Made by a program: the position numbers and the translations under genes
The notes under the pieces: generated by a model
Seen by the model: the letters and a program-made list of their open reading frames with translations, nothing else
Databases searched by the model: none
What the model was told of the DNA's origin: nothing
Assembly: GCF_003386535.1 (NCBI RefSeq)
Contig: NZ_QTTN01000036.1
Location: forward strand, 1-64,000
Direction: 5' to 3'
DNA length: 64,000 bases
Source of the DNA: Paenibacillus taihuensis
Lineage (GTDB): Bacteria > Bacillota > Bacilli > Paenibacillales > Paenibacillaceae
In this document: piece after piece, positions 50,623 to 59,830 of the stretch
Numbering within the stretch: the stretch's first letter is position 1
Layout of the letters: each line of letters begins with the position of its first letter

Positions 50623-52389
50623 ATGTTCAATACGCCGATGTTTTCCATTCGCAGAACCGTATTCCTCCGCTTGATTTTTACGTTTTTGCTTATATTGATG
50701 CCTTTGATTGTTCTGGGGGGGTATCTCTATCAATGGTCCGTTCACACGGCGAGAGAGGATATCGCCAAGACGGCGGCTTCTCAAACGGTTTTCTATCTAA
50801 CCGATCTCGAGAACGAAATCGAGAGAATCAAGCTTCTGCAATTCGGACTGCTTGAAGACGAAGATTTGAACAAGCTGACGCTCCTCTGGAATCGGATGGG
50901 GGTCATCGAAAAGACGGATATGATCAACTCGCTGCGCAATCGTCTGTATCTTATTCAGAACAGCAGCATGTACATTAAAGAAGTAAGCGTCTACATTCAT
51001 CCGATCGAGCGCACCATCTCGTCCGTCGACGGTGTTAGTCCGCTCGATCAAGAGCGTTACGAGGCGATACGCTCCGTCTACGGCAGCCGGAATAGCAGAA
51101 TCATCGAGTGGAGGAAGGGGCTCTTCCTTAGTGCGGCGAAACCGAGTGGAAGCCCGAAGGAGAAGCCGTTATTCGTCGTCGAGATCGAATTGGATCAGCA
51201 GAAACTGAAGGAGGCGCTAGCCCAATTCAACACCTATTCCGGAAGCGGCACATTGCTCGTCTCGGAGAATGAGAGCATCCAGCTAGCTAGCGGTTCCGTC
51301 GCGTCCTTCTTGCAGGATGCTTCTTCTTATATCGGACATAGAATAATCTCTAAGGACAACGTTGAATCCCGCGAGTTCGGGGGGCATTTATATTATATCG
51401 TTTCCGCCGGTTCAGATAAGCTGAATCTGGCCATCTACCGATTCATTCCATCCGAGGTCATCCGCAAGCCTCTGGACAAGTTCTATAGGTGGGCTTGGTT
51501 GTTCGCTGTGGTAGCCCTCGCAATTGTCGCCCTGTATGCGATGTCGACGTATAAATTCATACATAAACCGCTGCTTCAGCTCGTGAAGAGCTTCCGCCGC
51601 GTGGAGAATGGCGATTTGGATCAAGTCATCACGCACGCATCTAAGGATGAATTCGGTTATTTGTACAACCGATTCAATCAAATGGTCGCGAATCTTCGAT
51701 CGCTGATCGATCAAGCCTACCGGCAGAAGCTTCTGGCTCAGCGAGCGGAGCTGAAGCAGCTTCAATCACAAATCAATCCTCATTTCTTGTTCAACAGCTT
51801 GTTTATGCTTAGTACGATGGCACGGAGGGGAGACTTGGAACGGGTTGATCAATTCGCGATTCAGCTCGGCGAATACTTTCGTTTCGTGACCCGCAGCGCT
51901 TGCGACGAGATTCCGCTTGGACAGGAGATCCAGCACGCTCGAACCTATACAGAGATCCAGCTCCTCCGCTTCTCGCGGCGCATCCGGGCACGGTTCGAGG
52001 ACCTCCCGGAGGAATGCACGAATATCAAAGTGCCCCGGTTAATTGTCCAGCCTATTATAGAAAACGCTTTCGAGCACAGTCTTGAGCGTAAGGAGGAAGA
52101 CGGATTAATCGTGGTTCGCTACGAGAGCGGGGATGATGAATTCCGCATCGTAGTCGAAGATAATGGCGACGGCTTGACGGAAGAAAAGCTAAACGATTTA
52201 TCGCTTGCCCTTGCGAATCGAGACGAATACGCGGAAACGACAGGGATGGTCAATATACATCGCCGATTGGCGATAACGTTCGGCGAGAGAGGCGGACTTG
52301 GCGTAGCCCGCAGCGATCTTGGCGGACTTCAAGTGAGGCTTTACTTTCCAGGGAAGGAGCGATCTGATGTACCGATTGCTGATCGTTGA
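50623..52389 (+). CDS. Sensor histidine kinase, YesM type
   Basis: 588 residues. Two membrane helices (~15-35 and ~292-312, WLFAVVALAIVALYAMSTY) bracket a ~255-residue extracellular sensor. A HAMP domain follows (LVKSFRRVENGDLDQVI), then the His_kinase domain with phosphoacceptor His387 in QINPHFLFNSLFM, N-box IIENAFEHSLER and G-box VEDNGDGL. YesM kinases typically respond to plant-derived sugars. Its 3' end overlaps the response regulator gene by 23 bp. Confidence 0.93.
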   Translation: MFNTPMFSIRRTVFLRLIFTFLLILMPLIVLGGYLYQWSVHTAREDIAKTAASQTVFYLTDLENEIERIKLLQFGLLEDEDLNKLTLLWNRMGVIEKTDMINSLRNRLYLIQNSSMYIKEVSVYIHPIERTISSVDGVSPLDQERYEAIRSVYGSRNSRIIEWRKGLFLSAAKPSGSPKEKPLFVVEIELDQQKLKEALAQFNTYSGSGTLLVSENESIQLASGSVASFLQDASSYIGHRIISKDNVESREFGGHLYYIVSAGSDKLNLAIYRFIPSEVIRKPLDKFYRWAWLFAVVALAIVALYAMSTYKFIHKPLLQLVKSFRRVENGDLDQVITHASKDEFGYLYNRFNQMVANLRSLIDQAYRQKLLAQRAELKQLQSQINPHFLFNSLFMLSTMARRGDLERVDQFAIQLGEYFRFVTRSACDEIPLGQEIQHARTYTEIQLLRFSRRIRARFEDLPEECTNIKVPRLIVQPIIENAFEHSLERKEEDGLIVVRYESGDDEFRIVVEDNGDGLTEEKLNDLSLALANRDEYAETTGMVNIHRRLAITFGERGGLGVARSDLGGLQVRLYFPGKERSDVPIADR

Positions 52390-53977
52390 CGATGAAGAGA
52401 TGATAACGGACGGTATATACGAGACACTTGCAGAACGTAATATGGAATTGGATTTGTGTAAGGCCTATTCAGGCAGAGAAGCGCTAAGTTGGCTTCATCG
52501 AACCCGGGTGGATATCGTGCTGTCCGACATTCGAATGCCCGGGATCGACGGAATTCAGCTCTTGTCCATCATCAAGCAGAATTGGCCGTATTGCCGGGTG
52601 ATCTTTCTAACTGGCTTTAGCGACTTCGATTCCGTGTATCAGGCAATTCAGACGCCCGGAGTTCAATACTTGCTCAAAAGCGAAGGTTACCCGAAAGTAA
52701 TCCAAGCCGTCGGTGAAGCGGTGACCGAGTTGAACGACAGTCTACGCCGGAACGAATTGGTTCGGCAGGCGCAGGAGAAGCTGAACACGCTGGAAGTGCT
52801 GGCGCGCGGCGAGTACTTTCGCCACCTGCTGCACGGAGTGAAGCCGGCCCTGGATCTGGAAGTGGACTTCCGCAAGCTGAGTGTCACGCTTGCTGCCGAC
52901 AAGCCGGTCTATCTGGCACTGGGGGATCCTTCCTATGCCTCCTCTGACGTGCTGACTTATGCAAATCGGCAGGAATCGGCTCTAGCAGTGACACTGCTAG
53001 CTGAGAGCTTCTTATCTGATCATGCACGGATTCTCGGAATTATTGACCGTTTCGGTGAACCTGTATGGTTCATTCAACCGTCGGCCGAACGAGCAGACGG
53101 GAACGAAGTGGAGAGCGCGCGCATTCTTCCGTATCTGGAAGGACAGTTTGAATTAATCCAGAAAGCGTGCTTGGAGAATCTGGGTATCTCTGCTGCAATC
53201 TCTCTGAGCGACCGGCCTTGCGAATGGAAGAAGCTGTCTTCGTTCTACGACAAAATCAGAAGGCAGCGGCAGGTAAGGGCGGGCGATGGAGCCCTGATGG
53301 TTCAGTTAGTGAACCTCGATGTCACATGTTGTACGAAAGAAGGTTCTCCGAGGGACAAATCGGATGCGCTGTCCGTGCACCTGGATGCCGGCAGACGCGA
53401 CGAATTTCTCCAGCTATTCCTGGAGCTGACGGAGTCTGAGAAGGTCAACGGCGCGTACCTGATGGAGCTGTATTATACGATCTCGCTTGTCTTATTGTCT
53501 TATATTAACCGATGGGAGATGGAAGACCAGTTGGCCGACGTTTCGGCTCTCATGCGGCGCGACGAATTCGCGTCGTGGGAGGAGGCGTTCGCATTCCTCC
53601 GAACGACGGCGGAGAACCTATTCGAGCTAAGAAGTTCAGGCGAAAGAAACCGTGCTGCAGAAGCGGTCCGGAAGGTTCAAATTTATATCGAGGAGCATCT
53701 GAACGAAGATCTCTCGCTTGTCCGTCTCGCCGACTACAGCCATTTTAATCCGTCATATTTATCGCGCCTCTTCAAACAAGAGAGCGGCGTCAATCTATCC
53801 GAATATATTGAAGTCGCGAGAATCGAGCGCTCGAAGGAACTTCTTAGGAACGATGATTTGAAGGTGCTGGAGATCGGGGTTCGGGTTGGCTATGAGGCTT
53901 CACAGTCATTCACCCGTTTTTTCAAAAAAGCAACTGGCGTGACGCCGCAGGAGTACCGAGCAACCTCGAGAATGTAA
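52367..53977 (+). CDS. Response regulator, YesN type (REC + AraC HTH)
   Basis: 536 residues. The receiver at 1-125 has phosphoacceptor D54 in VLSDIRMPGIDG, the acidic pair in IVDDEE and Lys in YLLKSEG. A long central linker domain follows; the C-terminal ~100 residues are an AraC-type double HTH (LADYSHFNPSYLSRLFKQ, VGYEASQSFTRFFKKATG). It most likely controls the promoters at 44836 and 48801. A strong terminator follows. Confidence 0.94.
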   Translation: MYRLLIVDDEEMITDGIYETLAERNMELDLCKAYSGREALSWLHRTRVDIVLSDIRMPGIDGIQLLSIIKQNWPYCRVIFLTGFSDFDSVYQAIQTPGVQYLLKSEGYPKVIQAVGEAVTELNDSLRRNELVRQAQEKLNTLEVLARGEYFRHLLHGVKPALDLEVDFRKLSVTLAADKPVYLALGDPSYASSDVLTYANRQESALAVTLLAESFLSDHARILGIIDRFGEPVWFIQPSAERADGNEVESARILPYLEGQFELIQKACLENLGISAAISLSDRPCEWKKLSSFYDKIRRQRQVRAGDGALMVQLVNLDVTCCTKEGSPRDKSDALSVHLDAGRRDEFLQLFLELTESEKVNGAYLMELYYTISLVLLSYINRWEMEDQLADVSALMRRDEFASWEEAFAFLRTTAENLFELRSSGERNRAAEAVRKVQIYIEEHLNEDLSLVRLADYSHFNPSYLSRLFKQESGVNLSEYIEVARIERSKELLRNDDLKVLEIGVRVGYEASQSFTRFFKKATGVTPQEYRATSRM

Positions 53978-54001
53978 AGAACGATCGATATTAGAAACGA
54001 G

Positions 54002-54037
54002 AAACCCATGCCTTATTAAATAGGCATGGGTTTTTTG
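54002..54037 (+). terminator. Terminator of the HK-RR operon
   Basis: AAACCCATGCCT pairs with AGGCATGGGTTT around an 8-nt loop, followed by six or more T. The convergent gene at 54046 ends just beyond it. Confidence 0.93.
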
Positions 54038-54045
54038 ACAAAAAA

Positions 54046-54300
54046 TCAACTAAAGCATGTTCCGCAAAGTTTCATTTTGCTTGAAATATCTAATCCCTGC
54101 AGTTGATGATCAACATAAATATATTTTCCGTTTTTACAGTTGCTTGTGATTGCTTTTTGTACGAAATTACTGTCTTGGATCGAACTGCAATTGGGATGAT
54201 GGACACAATTTTTACGCAGATACCTATCCGTTATAGCGATAAATCCAATACCTTTATTCTTTATTTCTTGAAATTGTTCGATCGAAAGGATTTGATGCAT
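54046..54300 (-). CDS. Small Cys-containing protein, unknown function
   Basis: 84 residues. NCVHHPNCSS near the middle, NCKNGKYIYVD later and CGTCF at the end place four or five Cys and two His in a zinc-site-like arrangement. It resembles short uncharacterised Firmicute proteins of similar length. GGAG lies 8 nt before ATG 54300; the GTG at 54309 is too close to it. Confidence 0.7.
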   Translation of the reverse strand: MHQILSIEQFQEIKNKGIGFIAITDRYLRKNCVHHPNCSSIQDSNFVQKAITSNCKNGKYIYVDHQLQGLDISSKMKLCGTCFS

Positions 54301-54486
54301 CTCGGTCACTCCATTATATCTCTGAGATGAGCTGGGCTATAAGTACCAGCCACCAGCAGTCCACACCCGCAGCTGAGCAGCCCTCCGAATAAACGGGGGG
54401 CTTCTTCACGAAATTGGTATGGTAGGCTATAATTGGATAGTCGTCGATTTTAATTTAAATTTTTCGCGAAAGGCAGGTATGTCGTC

Positions 54487-56181
54487 ATGAAATTTAGCGA
54501 GTACCGGTACGAGCGCCCGGATGTGGCTGCGTTCGAGGCGAGCTTCAAAGCAGAGCTGGCGAAGTTCCAATCAGCCGCTAGTTACGAAGAGCAGGATCAA
54601 GCCATGGCTGCGATCAACAAGCTGCGCAGTGAGTTCGACACCCAGCAGCAGCTGGCGAGCATTCGTCACTCGATCGATACGAATGATGAGTTTTATAAAG
54701 CGGAGCAGGACTTCTTCGATGAGACAGGTCCGATCGTCCAGGAATACATAACCGATTACTACCGTGCGCTGGTCGAGTCGAAGTTCCGCTCGCAGCTTGA
54801 AGAGAAGTGGGGCAAGCAGCTGTTTGCGCTCGCGGAGCTTGCGCTGAAGACGTTCAGCCCTGAGATCATCGAGGATCTGCAGCTCGAGAACAAGCTGACA
54901 ACGGAGTATGCCAAATTGATCGCATCGGCGAAAATCATGTTCGAAGGCGAGGAGCGCACGCTCTCGCAGCTCGGACCGTTCCAGCAATCCACGGATCGGG
55001 ACATGCGCAAAAGAGCGTCGGAGGCGTCTTCGGGCTTCATGGCGGAGAACGAAGCGAGCTTCGACCGAATCTATGACGATCTCGTAAAAGTACGGACGAA
55101 GATCGCGAAGAAGCTAGGTTACGCAAGCTACGTGGAGCTTGGCTATGCGCGCATGAGCCGCACCGACTACAACGCGGAGATGGTTGCGAATTTCCGCAAG
55201 CAGGTGCTTGAATACATCGTGCCGGCAGCGACGAAGCTGAGGGAGCGCCAGCAGAACCGGATCGGCCTCGATCAGCTGCACTACTACGATGAGAATTTCA
55301 AATTCAAGAACGGCAATGCGAAGCCGAAGGGCAATCCGGATTGGATCGTAGCAGGCGGAGCGAAAATGTACGAGGAGCTGTCGCCAGAGACGGATACGTT
55401 CTTCCGCTTCATGCAGGATAACGGCTTAATGGATCTGGTAAGCAAGAAAGGCAAGCAAAGCGGAGGCTATTGCACGTATATTAGCGAGTACGGCGCACCG
55501 TTTATTTTCTCGAACTTCAACGGAACGTCCGGCGATATCGATGTGCTGACGCACGAAGCGGGCCATGCTTTCCAAGTGTATGAGAGCCGCAGCTTCGCGG
55601 TGCCGGAGTACAGCTTCCCGACTTACGAAGCATGCGAGATCCACTCGATGAGCATGGAGTTCTTCACCTGGCCGTGGATGAACCTCTTCTTCGAAGAGGA
55701 CGCGGACAAATACCGGTTCGAGCACCTCGGCAGCGGCCTGCTGTTCATCCCTTACGGCGTCACTGTCGACGAATTCCAACACTTCGTCTACGAGAACCCG
55801 GATGCGACGCCGACTGAGCGGAAGCAAGCATGGCGCGAGATCGAGCGCAAGTACTTGCCTCATCGCGACTACGCAGACAATGAGTACTTAGAGAACGGCG
55901 GCTTCTGGCATAAGCAAGGCCATATCTTCAGCTCGCCATTCTATTACATTGATTACACGCTCGCGCAAATTTGCGCGTTCCAGTTCTGGAAGCAGATGCA
56001 TGAGGACCGTACGTCAGCATGGGATGCTTACTTGAACCTTTGCCGTCAAGGCGGCAGCCTCTCGTTCACGGAGCTCGTGAAAGTGGCGGGATTGATCTCG
56101 CCATTCGAAGACGGCTGCGTCTCGTCGGTCATCGGCAGCATTGAGGGCTGGCTGGATAGCGTGGACGATACCGCGCTTTAA
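54487..56181 (+). CDS. M3-family oligoendopeptidase
   Basis: A 564-residue cytosolic zinc metallopeptidase that trims short peptides. The zinc motif is HEAGH (H356-H360) in VLTHEAGHAFQVYES, with the third ligand Glu in EACEIHSMSMEFF. The central fold matches the M3 oligoendopeptidase F-like family of ~565 residues common in Bacillus. AGGCAGGT precedes the ATG at 8-9 nt. It appears to be a single-gene unit. Confidence 0.94.
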   Translation: MKFSEYRYERPDVAAFEASFKAELAKFQSAASYEEQDQAMAAINKLRSEFDTQQQLASIRHSIDTNDEFYKAEQDFFDETGPIVQEYITDYYRALVESKFRSQLEEKWGKQLFALAELALKTFSPEIIEDLQLENKLTTEYAKLIASAKIMFEGEERTLSQLGPFQQSTDRDMRKRASEASSGFMAENEASFDRIYDDLVKVRTKIAKKLGYASYVELGYARMSRTDYNAEMVANFRKQVLEYIVPAATKLRERQQNRIGLDQLHYYDENFKFKNGNAKPKGNPDWIVAGGAKMYEELSPETDTFFRFMQDNGLMDLVSKKGKQSGGYCTYISEYGAPFIFSNFNGTSGDIDVLTHEAGHAFQVYESRSFAVPEYSFPTYEACEIHSMSMEFFTWPWMNLFFEEDADKYRFEHLGSGLLFIPYGVTVDEFQHFVYENPDATPTERKQAWREIERKYLPHRDYADNEYLENGGFWHKQGHIFSSPFYYIDYTLAQICAFQFWKQMHEDRTSAWDAYLNLCRQGGSLSFTELVKVAGLISPFEDGCVSSVIGSIEGWLDSVDDTAL

Positions 56182-56287
56182 TAGGAACAGTCTTAACAAG
56201 GATAACAAGCATACAAGCTTAACAACCACAACAACCAAACAAGCAGACTATCTTTTCCGCTGTGGAGGAGAGTGTCTGCTTGTTTTA

Positions 56288-57208
56288 TTATTGCGCGTAT
56301 TTAGCGGCTTCAAGCTGCTCGATAAACTTCGATGCTGCTGCTGACAAGGTTGAGTTCTTCTTCGTAGCGACTCCGATGGCTGCATCCGGTAGTGGTACTT
56401 GCGTGACTATCTCGTACAAGCTGCCTTCTTCAATGTACCGGCTGACTGCAGAGCGTGATACAAACGCCGCCCCATAGCCTCGCATCGCAAATTCGATTAA
56501 GAGATCCGTACTGTTCAACTCCATATCACTCGCGGGAGAGAACCCTTGTTCAGTGAACCAATGCTCCAATAGATTTCTAGTTGCGCTGTTCTGCGATAGC
56601 ATTAGCAGCGGCAGCTTAATAAGCTCTGCGGTTGAGACGGGTACCAACGTGAACGGATTGAAAGCTTTGCTAACGACAAAGCAATTGCGGATATTCGTGA
56701 GCGGCTTGATTTCAATATCGGGATCATGAACCGGGAGATGGACGAAGGCGATCTCGAGCGTGCGAGCTTTCAGCTGGGTCACAAGTTCTTTGGTCCGCTC
56801 AGCTAGCAGCCTAACGCGAACTTCCGGATATTGCTGATGATAGTGATCGAGAACAGGAAGGACGGTTTCCTTCAGGATCGAACCGCTCGCGCCGATTCGG
56901 AGCAAGCCAGACTTGAATTGCTTTACAAGTTGCAGTTCATTTTCAACATGCTCGAGCTGCGAGAATGCCATTTCCACGGATTCCAGTAACAGCTGTCCCT
57001 CATAGGTTAGCTTCACGCCTTTCGAGAGGCGGTCGAACAAGATTACGCCAAGTGCTTCTTCCAGCTGCTTGATGGCATAACTGGCCGAAGGCTGCGTAAT
57101 GTGCAGCTTCTGCGCGGCTTTCGTGACATTGCCGAATTGTGCGGCGTACATGAAGATGCGGTACCATTCCGTGTTGACTACTGCTGCGGATGCGGATGAC
57201 ATTGACAT
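56288..57208 (-). CDS. LysR-family transcriptional regulator
   Basis: 306 residues. The winged HTH is AAQFGNVTKAAQKLHITQPSAS, followed by the linker helix and a periplasmic-binding-like effector domain (LRIGASGSILKETVLPVLD). AGAGGA is ~4 nt before the ATG at 57208 (ATG 57202 is also possible). It is divergent from aroC with a 103-bp gap, so it probably controls aroC and itself. The ligand is unknown. Confidence 0.93.
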   Translation of the reverse strand: MSMSSASAAVVNTEWYRIFMYAAQFGNVTKAAQKLHITQPSASYAIKQLEEALGVILFDRLSKGVKLTYEGQLLLESVEMAFSQLEHVENELQLVKQFKSGLLRIGASGSILKETVLPVLDHYHQQYPEVRVRLLAERTKELVTQLKARTLEIAFVHLPVHDPDIEIKPLTNIRNCFVVSKAFNPFTLVPVSTAELIKLPLLMLSQNSATRNLLEHWFTEQGFSPASDMELNSTDLLIEFAMRGYGAAFVSRSAVSRYIEEGSLYEIVTQVPLPDAAIGVATKKNSTLSAAASKFIEQLEAAKYAQ

Positions 57209-57311
57209 AGTTCCTCTCTATCACAAACTTCGAGTATTTCGATTTCTTTTATCACAAGTATATCTCTAAAATAGAACTAGCGATACATTAGGAAATTAGG
57301 GAGCGATTCAT

Positions 57312-58367
57312 ATGTCAGGAAATTCGTTTGGTGAGCGGTTTCGGATTACGACGTTCGGAGAATCACACGGGGAGGCTGTCGGTGTCATTATTGATGGGGT
57401 GACGCCGGGGCTTACCATTGATGAGGCATACATTCAAATTCAGATGGACCGCAGGAAGCCGGGGCAGTCGTCTGTCACTTCGCCGCGCAAGGAATATGAT
57501 CATGTTCATATCGTATCCGGCATTTATGAGGGCAAGGCGACAGGCACGCCGATGACGATCGTGCTGTACAACAAAGATATGCGGCCGGAAGCGTACGACG
57601 ATATTAAGCATAGCTTTAGACCGGGGCATGCGGACTTTACGTATTTGCAGAAATACGGACTGCGCGATCACCGGGGCAGCGGTCGTGCATCAGGCAGGGA
57701 GACGGCGGCGAGAGTGGCCGCAGGCGCGGTTGCGCGCAAGCTTCTCGAACAGTCGGGCATCTCGGTCGTGGCATACACGAAGGAAATCGGCGGCATCGCC
57801 AGCACAAGCTTCAATGAGCAAGAAATCGAACGAAATCCGGTAAGGGCTGCCGACCCGATTGCCGCTCCGAAGATGATTGAGAAGATCGAGCATCTCGCAT
57901 CCATCGGCGATAGCTGCGGGGGCGTAGTGGAGTGCATCATTCGCGGCGTCGACCCAGGCATCGGTGAACCTGTCTTTGACAAGTTGGATGCGGAGCTGGC
58001 GAAGGCGATGATATCGATTGGCGCAGTGAAAGGGATTGAGTTCGGTGCGGGGTTCGAAGCGGCTCGAATGCAGGGGAGCGAGCATAACGATCCGATGAAC
58101 GCAGATGGGTTTCTGAGCAATCATGCGGGGGGAATTATTGGGGGAATAAGCACGGGAGCAGACATTGTGTTCCGAGTGGCGGTCAAGCCGACTTCTTCGA
58201 TCTCGAAACCGCAACAAACGATCAGGGAAAATGGGGAGGAGCAAGTCATCGTGACTCGCGGCAGACATGATCCGTGTATCTGTCCAAGAATCGTACCCGT
58301 GATCGAAGCGATGGCCTGCCTCGTTGTAGCGGATCAAATCAAGCGCCAAGCGGCATTGCACGCCTAA
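57312..58367 (+). CDS. aroC: Chorismate synthase
   Basis: A 351-residue FMN-dependent enzyme that makes chorismate from EPSP, the last shikimate step. Family signatures: FGESHGEAVGVIIDG at the start, RPGHADFTYLQKYG, RGSGRASGRETAARVAAGA and GIEFGAGFEAARMQGSEHND. AGGGAG precedes the ATG. It stands alone, not in an aro operon, with a divergent LysR regulator. It may be a second, specially regulated copy, since Bacilli usually keep aroF-type chorismate synthase with aroB/aroH. Confidence 0.95.
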   Translation: MSGNSFGERFRITTFGESHGEAVGVIIDGVTPGLTIDEAYIQIQMDRRKPGQSSVTSPRKEYDHVHIVSGIYEGKATGTPMTIVLYNKDMRPEAYDDIKHSFRPGHADFTYLQKYGLRDHRGSGRASGRETAARVAAGAVARKLLEQSGISVVAYTKEIGGIASTSFNEQEIERNPVRAADPIAAPKMIEKIEHLASIGDSCGGVVECIIRGVDPGIGEPVFDKLDAELAKAMISIGAVKGIEFGAGFEAARMQGSEHNDPMNADGFLSNHAGGIIGGISTGADIVFRVAVKPTSSISKPQQTIRENGEEQVIVTRGRHDPCICPRIVPVIEAMACLVVADQIKRQAALHA

Positions 58368-58449
58368 TGATTTCCAATAAAATGCCAAGTGTGATAAGGT
58401 AATCGCAAAGCCTGCTAGTCCGAAATTGAGAAAAAAGGGGATGCTTGCG

Positions 58450-59217
58450 ATGCCTTCTCGCATTTATGAGCAGGATACGTTTCTACGTTCCGTCGAGCTG
58501 GAGCGGGATCGCGTGCCTACTTTTGCCGAATATCCGTTTCATCTAGGCGCGATCAAGTATCTCGAGCGGTTGGAGTTACACCCGAAAGTGACCTATATCG
58601 TCGGCGAGAACGGGATGGGCAAGTCCACGTTGATGGAGGCAATCGCCGTTGCCTGGGGCTTCAATCCGGAGGGAGGAACGAAGAATTTCACGTTCTCGAC
58701 GCGGGCTTCGCACTCGAAGTTGTTCGAGTATGTCCGGCTTGTGCGCGGATTGAAAAAGGCGAGGGACGGCTTCTTCTTCCGGGCGGAAAGCTATTACAAC
58801 TTGGCGAGCAACATGGATGAGTTAGATGAGGAACCGGGACCGGGACCGCGAATTGTTGATTCCTATGGCGGTCGATCGCTGCATGAGCAATCGCATGGCG
58901 AATCGTTCTTCGCGACGTTCACGAACCGTTTTGGCGGCAACGGGTTATATATCTTGGACGAGCCGGAGGCGGCCTTGTCGCCGTTCCGGCAGATGGCGAT
59001 GCTGTCGCAGATGCATGAGCTGATTCTGCAAAACTCGCAGTTCATTATCTCGACGCATTCTCCGATTCTGATGGCGTATCCGGACTCGATCATCTACTAT
59101 TTGACGAGGGACGGCATTGAGACGAGAAGGTTGGAGGAGACGGATCATTTCGTCATCATGAAAGAGTTTCTGAACAACAAGGATCGGATGCTGCGCGAGT
59201 TGATGGAGGAAGAGTGA
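58450..59217 (+). CDS. AAA-family ATPase (RecF/ABC-like, stand-alone)
   Basis: 255 residues. Walker A is VGENGMGKSTLMEAIA, Walker B with catalytic Glu is GLYILDEPEAALSPF and the H-loop is IISTHSPILMAYP. No membrane or DNA-binding domain is visible. Such single-domain ATPases are common in Firmicutes and their roles are unclear; no nuclease or toxin partner is adjacent, so an OLD/Gabija-like defence pair is not supported. GGGG lies 9 nt before ATG 58450. Confidence 0.87.
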   Translation: MPSRIYEQDTFLRSVELERDRVPTFAEYPFHLGAIKYLERLELHPKVTYIVGENGMGKSTLMEAIAVAWGFNPEGGTKNFTFSTRASHSKLFEYVRLVRGLKKARDGFFFRAESYYNLASNMDELDEEPGPGPRIVDSYGGRSLHEQSHGESFFATFTNRFGGNGLYILDEPEAALSPFRQMAMLSQMHELILQNSQFIISTHSPILMAYPDSIIYYLTRDGIETRRLEETDHFVIMKEFLNNKDRMLRELMEEE

Positions 59218-59261
59218 GGCTCACGGAATTCGCTAACGGACTCCAGTCGCGCTATTCACGC

Positions 59262-59290
59262 AATAAAATAAGCCGCCCCAATAGGGCAGC
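59262..59290 (-). terminator. Terminator of the Lys/Gly-repeat gene
   Basis: On the minus strand GCTGCCC-TATTG-GGGCGGC (one G/T pair) is followed by TTATTTTATT, ending the gene at 59313. Confidence 0.75.
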
Positions 59291-59312
59291 CCGCTGCATA
59301 CGCGCATGATGC

Positions 59313-59723
59313 TTATACCTGTCGCTTCTTCCGCCGCGAGCTGGCTGTCACGTTCTTCCCAACGTTGCCGCCGCTCCTTCTCTCGGCAACATTTCCCGTA
59401 CCTGTGCCGCTTCTTTTGTCCGCACTTCGGCTGCCTTTCGCATTGCCTTTGTCAATGCCTTTCGCATTGCCTTTGTCAATGCCTTTGTCAATGCCTTTCC
59501 CTTTGACAATGCCTTTGCATTTCCGCTTGCCGGTCGCAGTAGCGATCCCGTTATCGACACCGCTGTCGGCTTCGTTGCCCGTCCCCGCCGCGTCCGTATC
59601 CGTGCTCTGCTTGCTCGCATTCTCATTCAAGTCAGAAATATCTTCAATCTCTACCGCATCCCCGAATAGAATGATGCCTTCGTTCTTTACTATGACAACT
59701 TTCCCGATCCAGCAGAATGGCAC
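59313..59723 (-). CDS. Probable spore-associated protein with Lys/Gly repeat tail
   Basis: 136 residues beginning at a GTG. Residues ~1-35 (WIGKVVIVKNEGIILFGDAV) recall the short GerPA/GerPF-type domain of spore germination proteins. Residues ~65-100 repeat GID-K-G and NAK-G units (KGIDKGIDKGNAKG), and the C-terminus is very basic (RRKKRQV). The composition suggests nucleic-acid or matrix binding in a spore layer; that is inference. The opposite-strand frame at 59365 is the Pro/Leu shadow of the repeat. The start is uncertain: AAGGA is 12 nt away. Confidence 0.55.
   Translation of the reverse strand: MPFCWIGKVVIVKNEGIILFGDAVEIEDISDLNENASKQSTDTDAAGTGNEADSGVDNGIATATGKRKCKGIVKGKGIDKGIDKGNAKGIDKGNAKGSRSADKRSGTGTGNVAERRSGGNVGKNVTASSRRKKRQV
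59443..59518. repeat. Codon-level tandem repeat in the Lys/Gly-rich gene
   Basis: On the plus strand, GCCTTTGTCAAT and GCCTTTCGCATT blocks alternate six or more times, giving the KGID/KGNA repeats of the encoded protein. The copies are nearly identical in DNA as well as protein, so the array is young or kept uniform by slippage. Confidence 0.8.
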
Positions 59724-59830
59724 GGCGCTCAGCGTCCTTCTTCAAGAGTCTTCAACACTCGCATATGCTATCCATATGCTCGTACTCTTGCAGAAGTATT
59801 GGCGTATCTAGCGGGTACAGGCGCCTTTTT

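Noticed and set aside
58450-59217. OLD/Gabija-like defence ATPase
   Set aside because: No TOPRIM or nuclease domain is visible and neither neighbour (aroC, Lys/Gly-repeat gene) is a helicase or nuclease.
59365-59811. Plus-strand Pro/Leu-rich ORF
   Set aside because: The repeated PLSMPFALPL sequence is the reverse reading of the Lys/Gly repeat; the minus-strand frame has the GerPF-like domain and a terminator.
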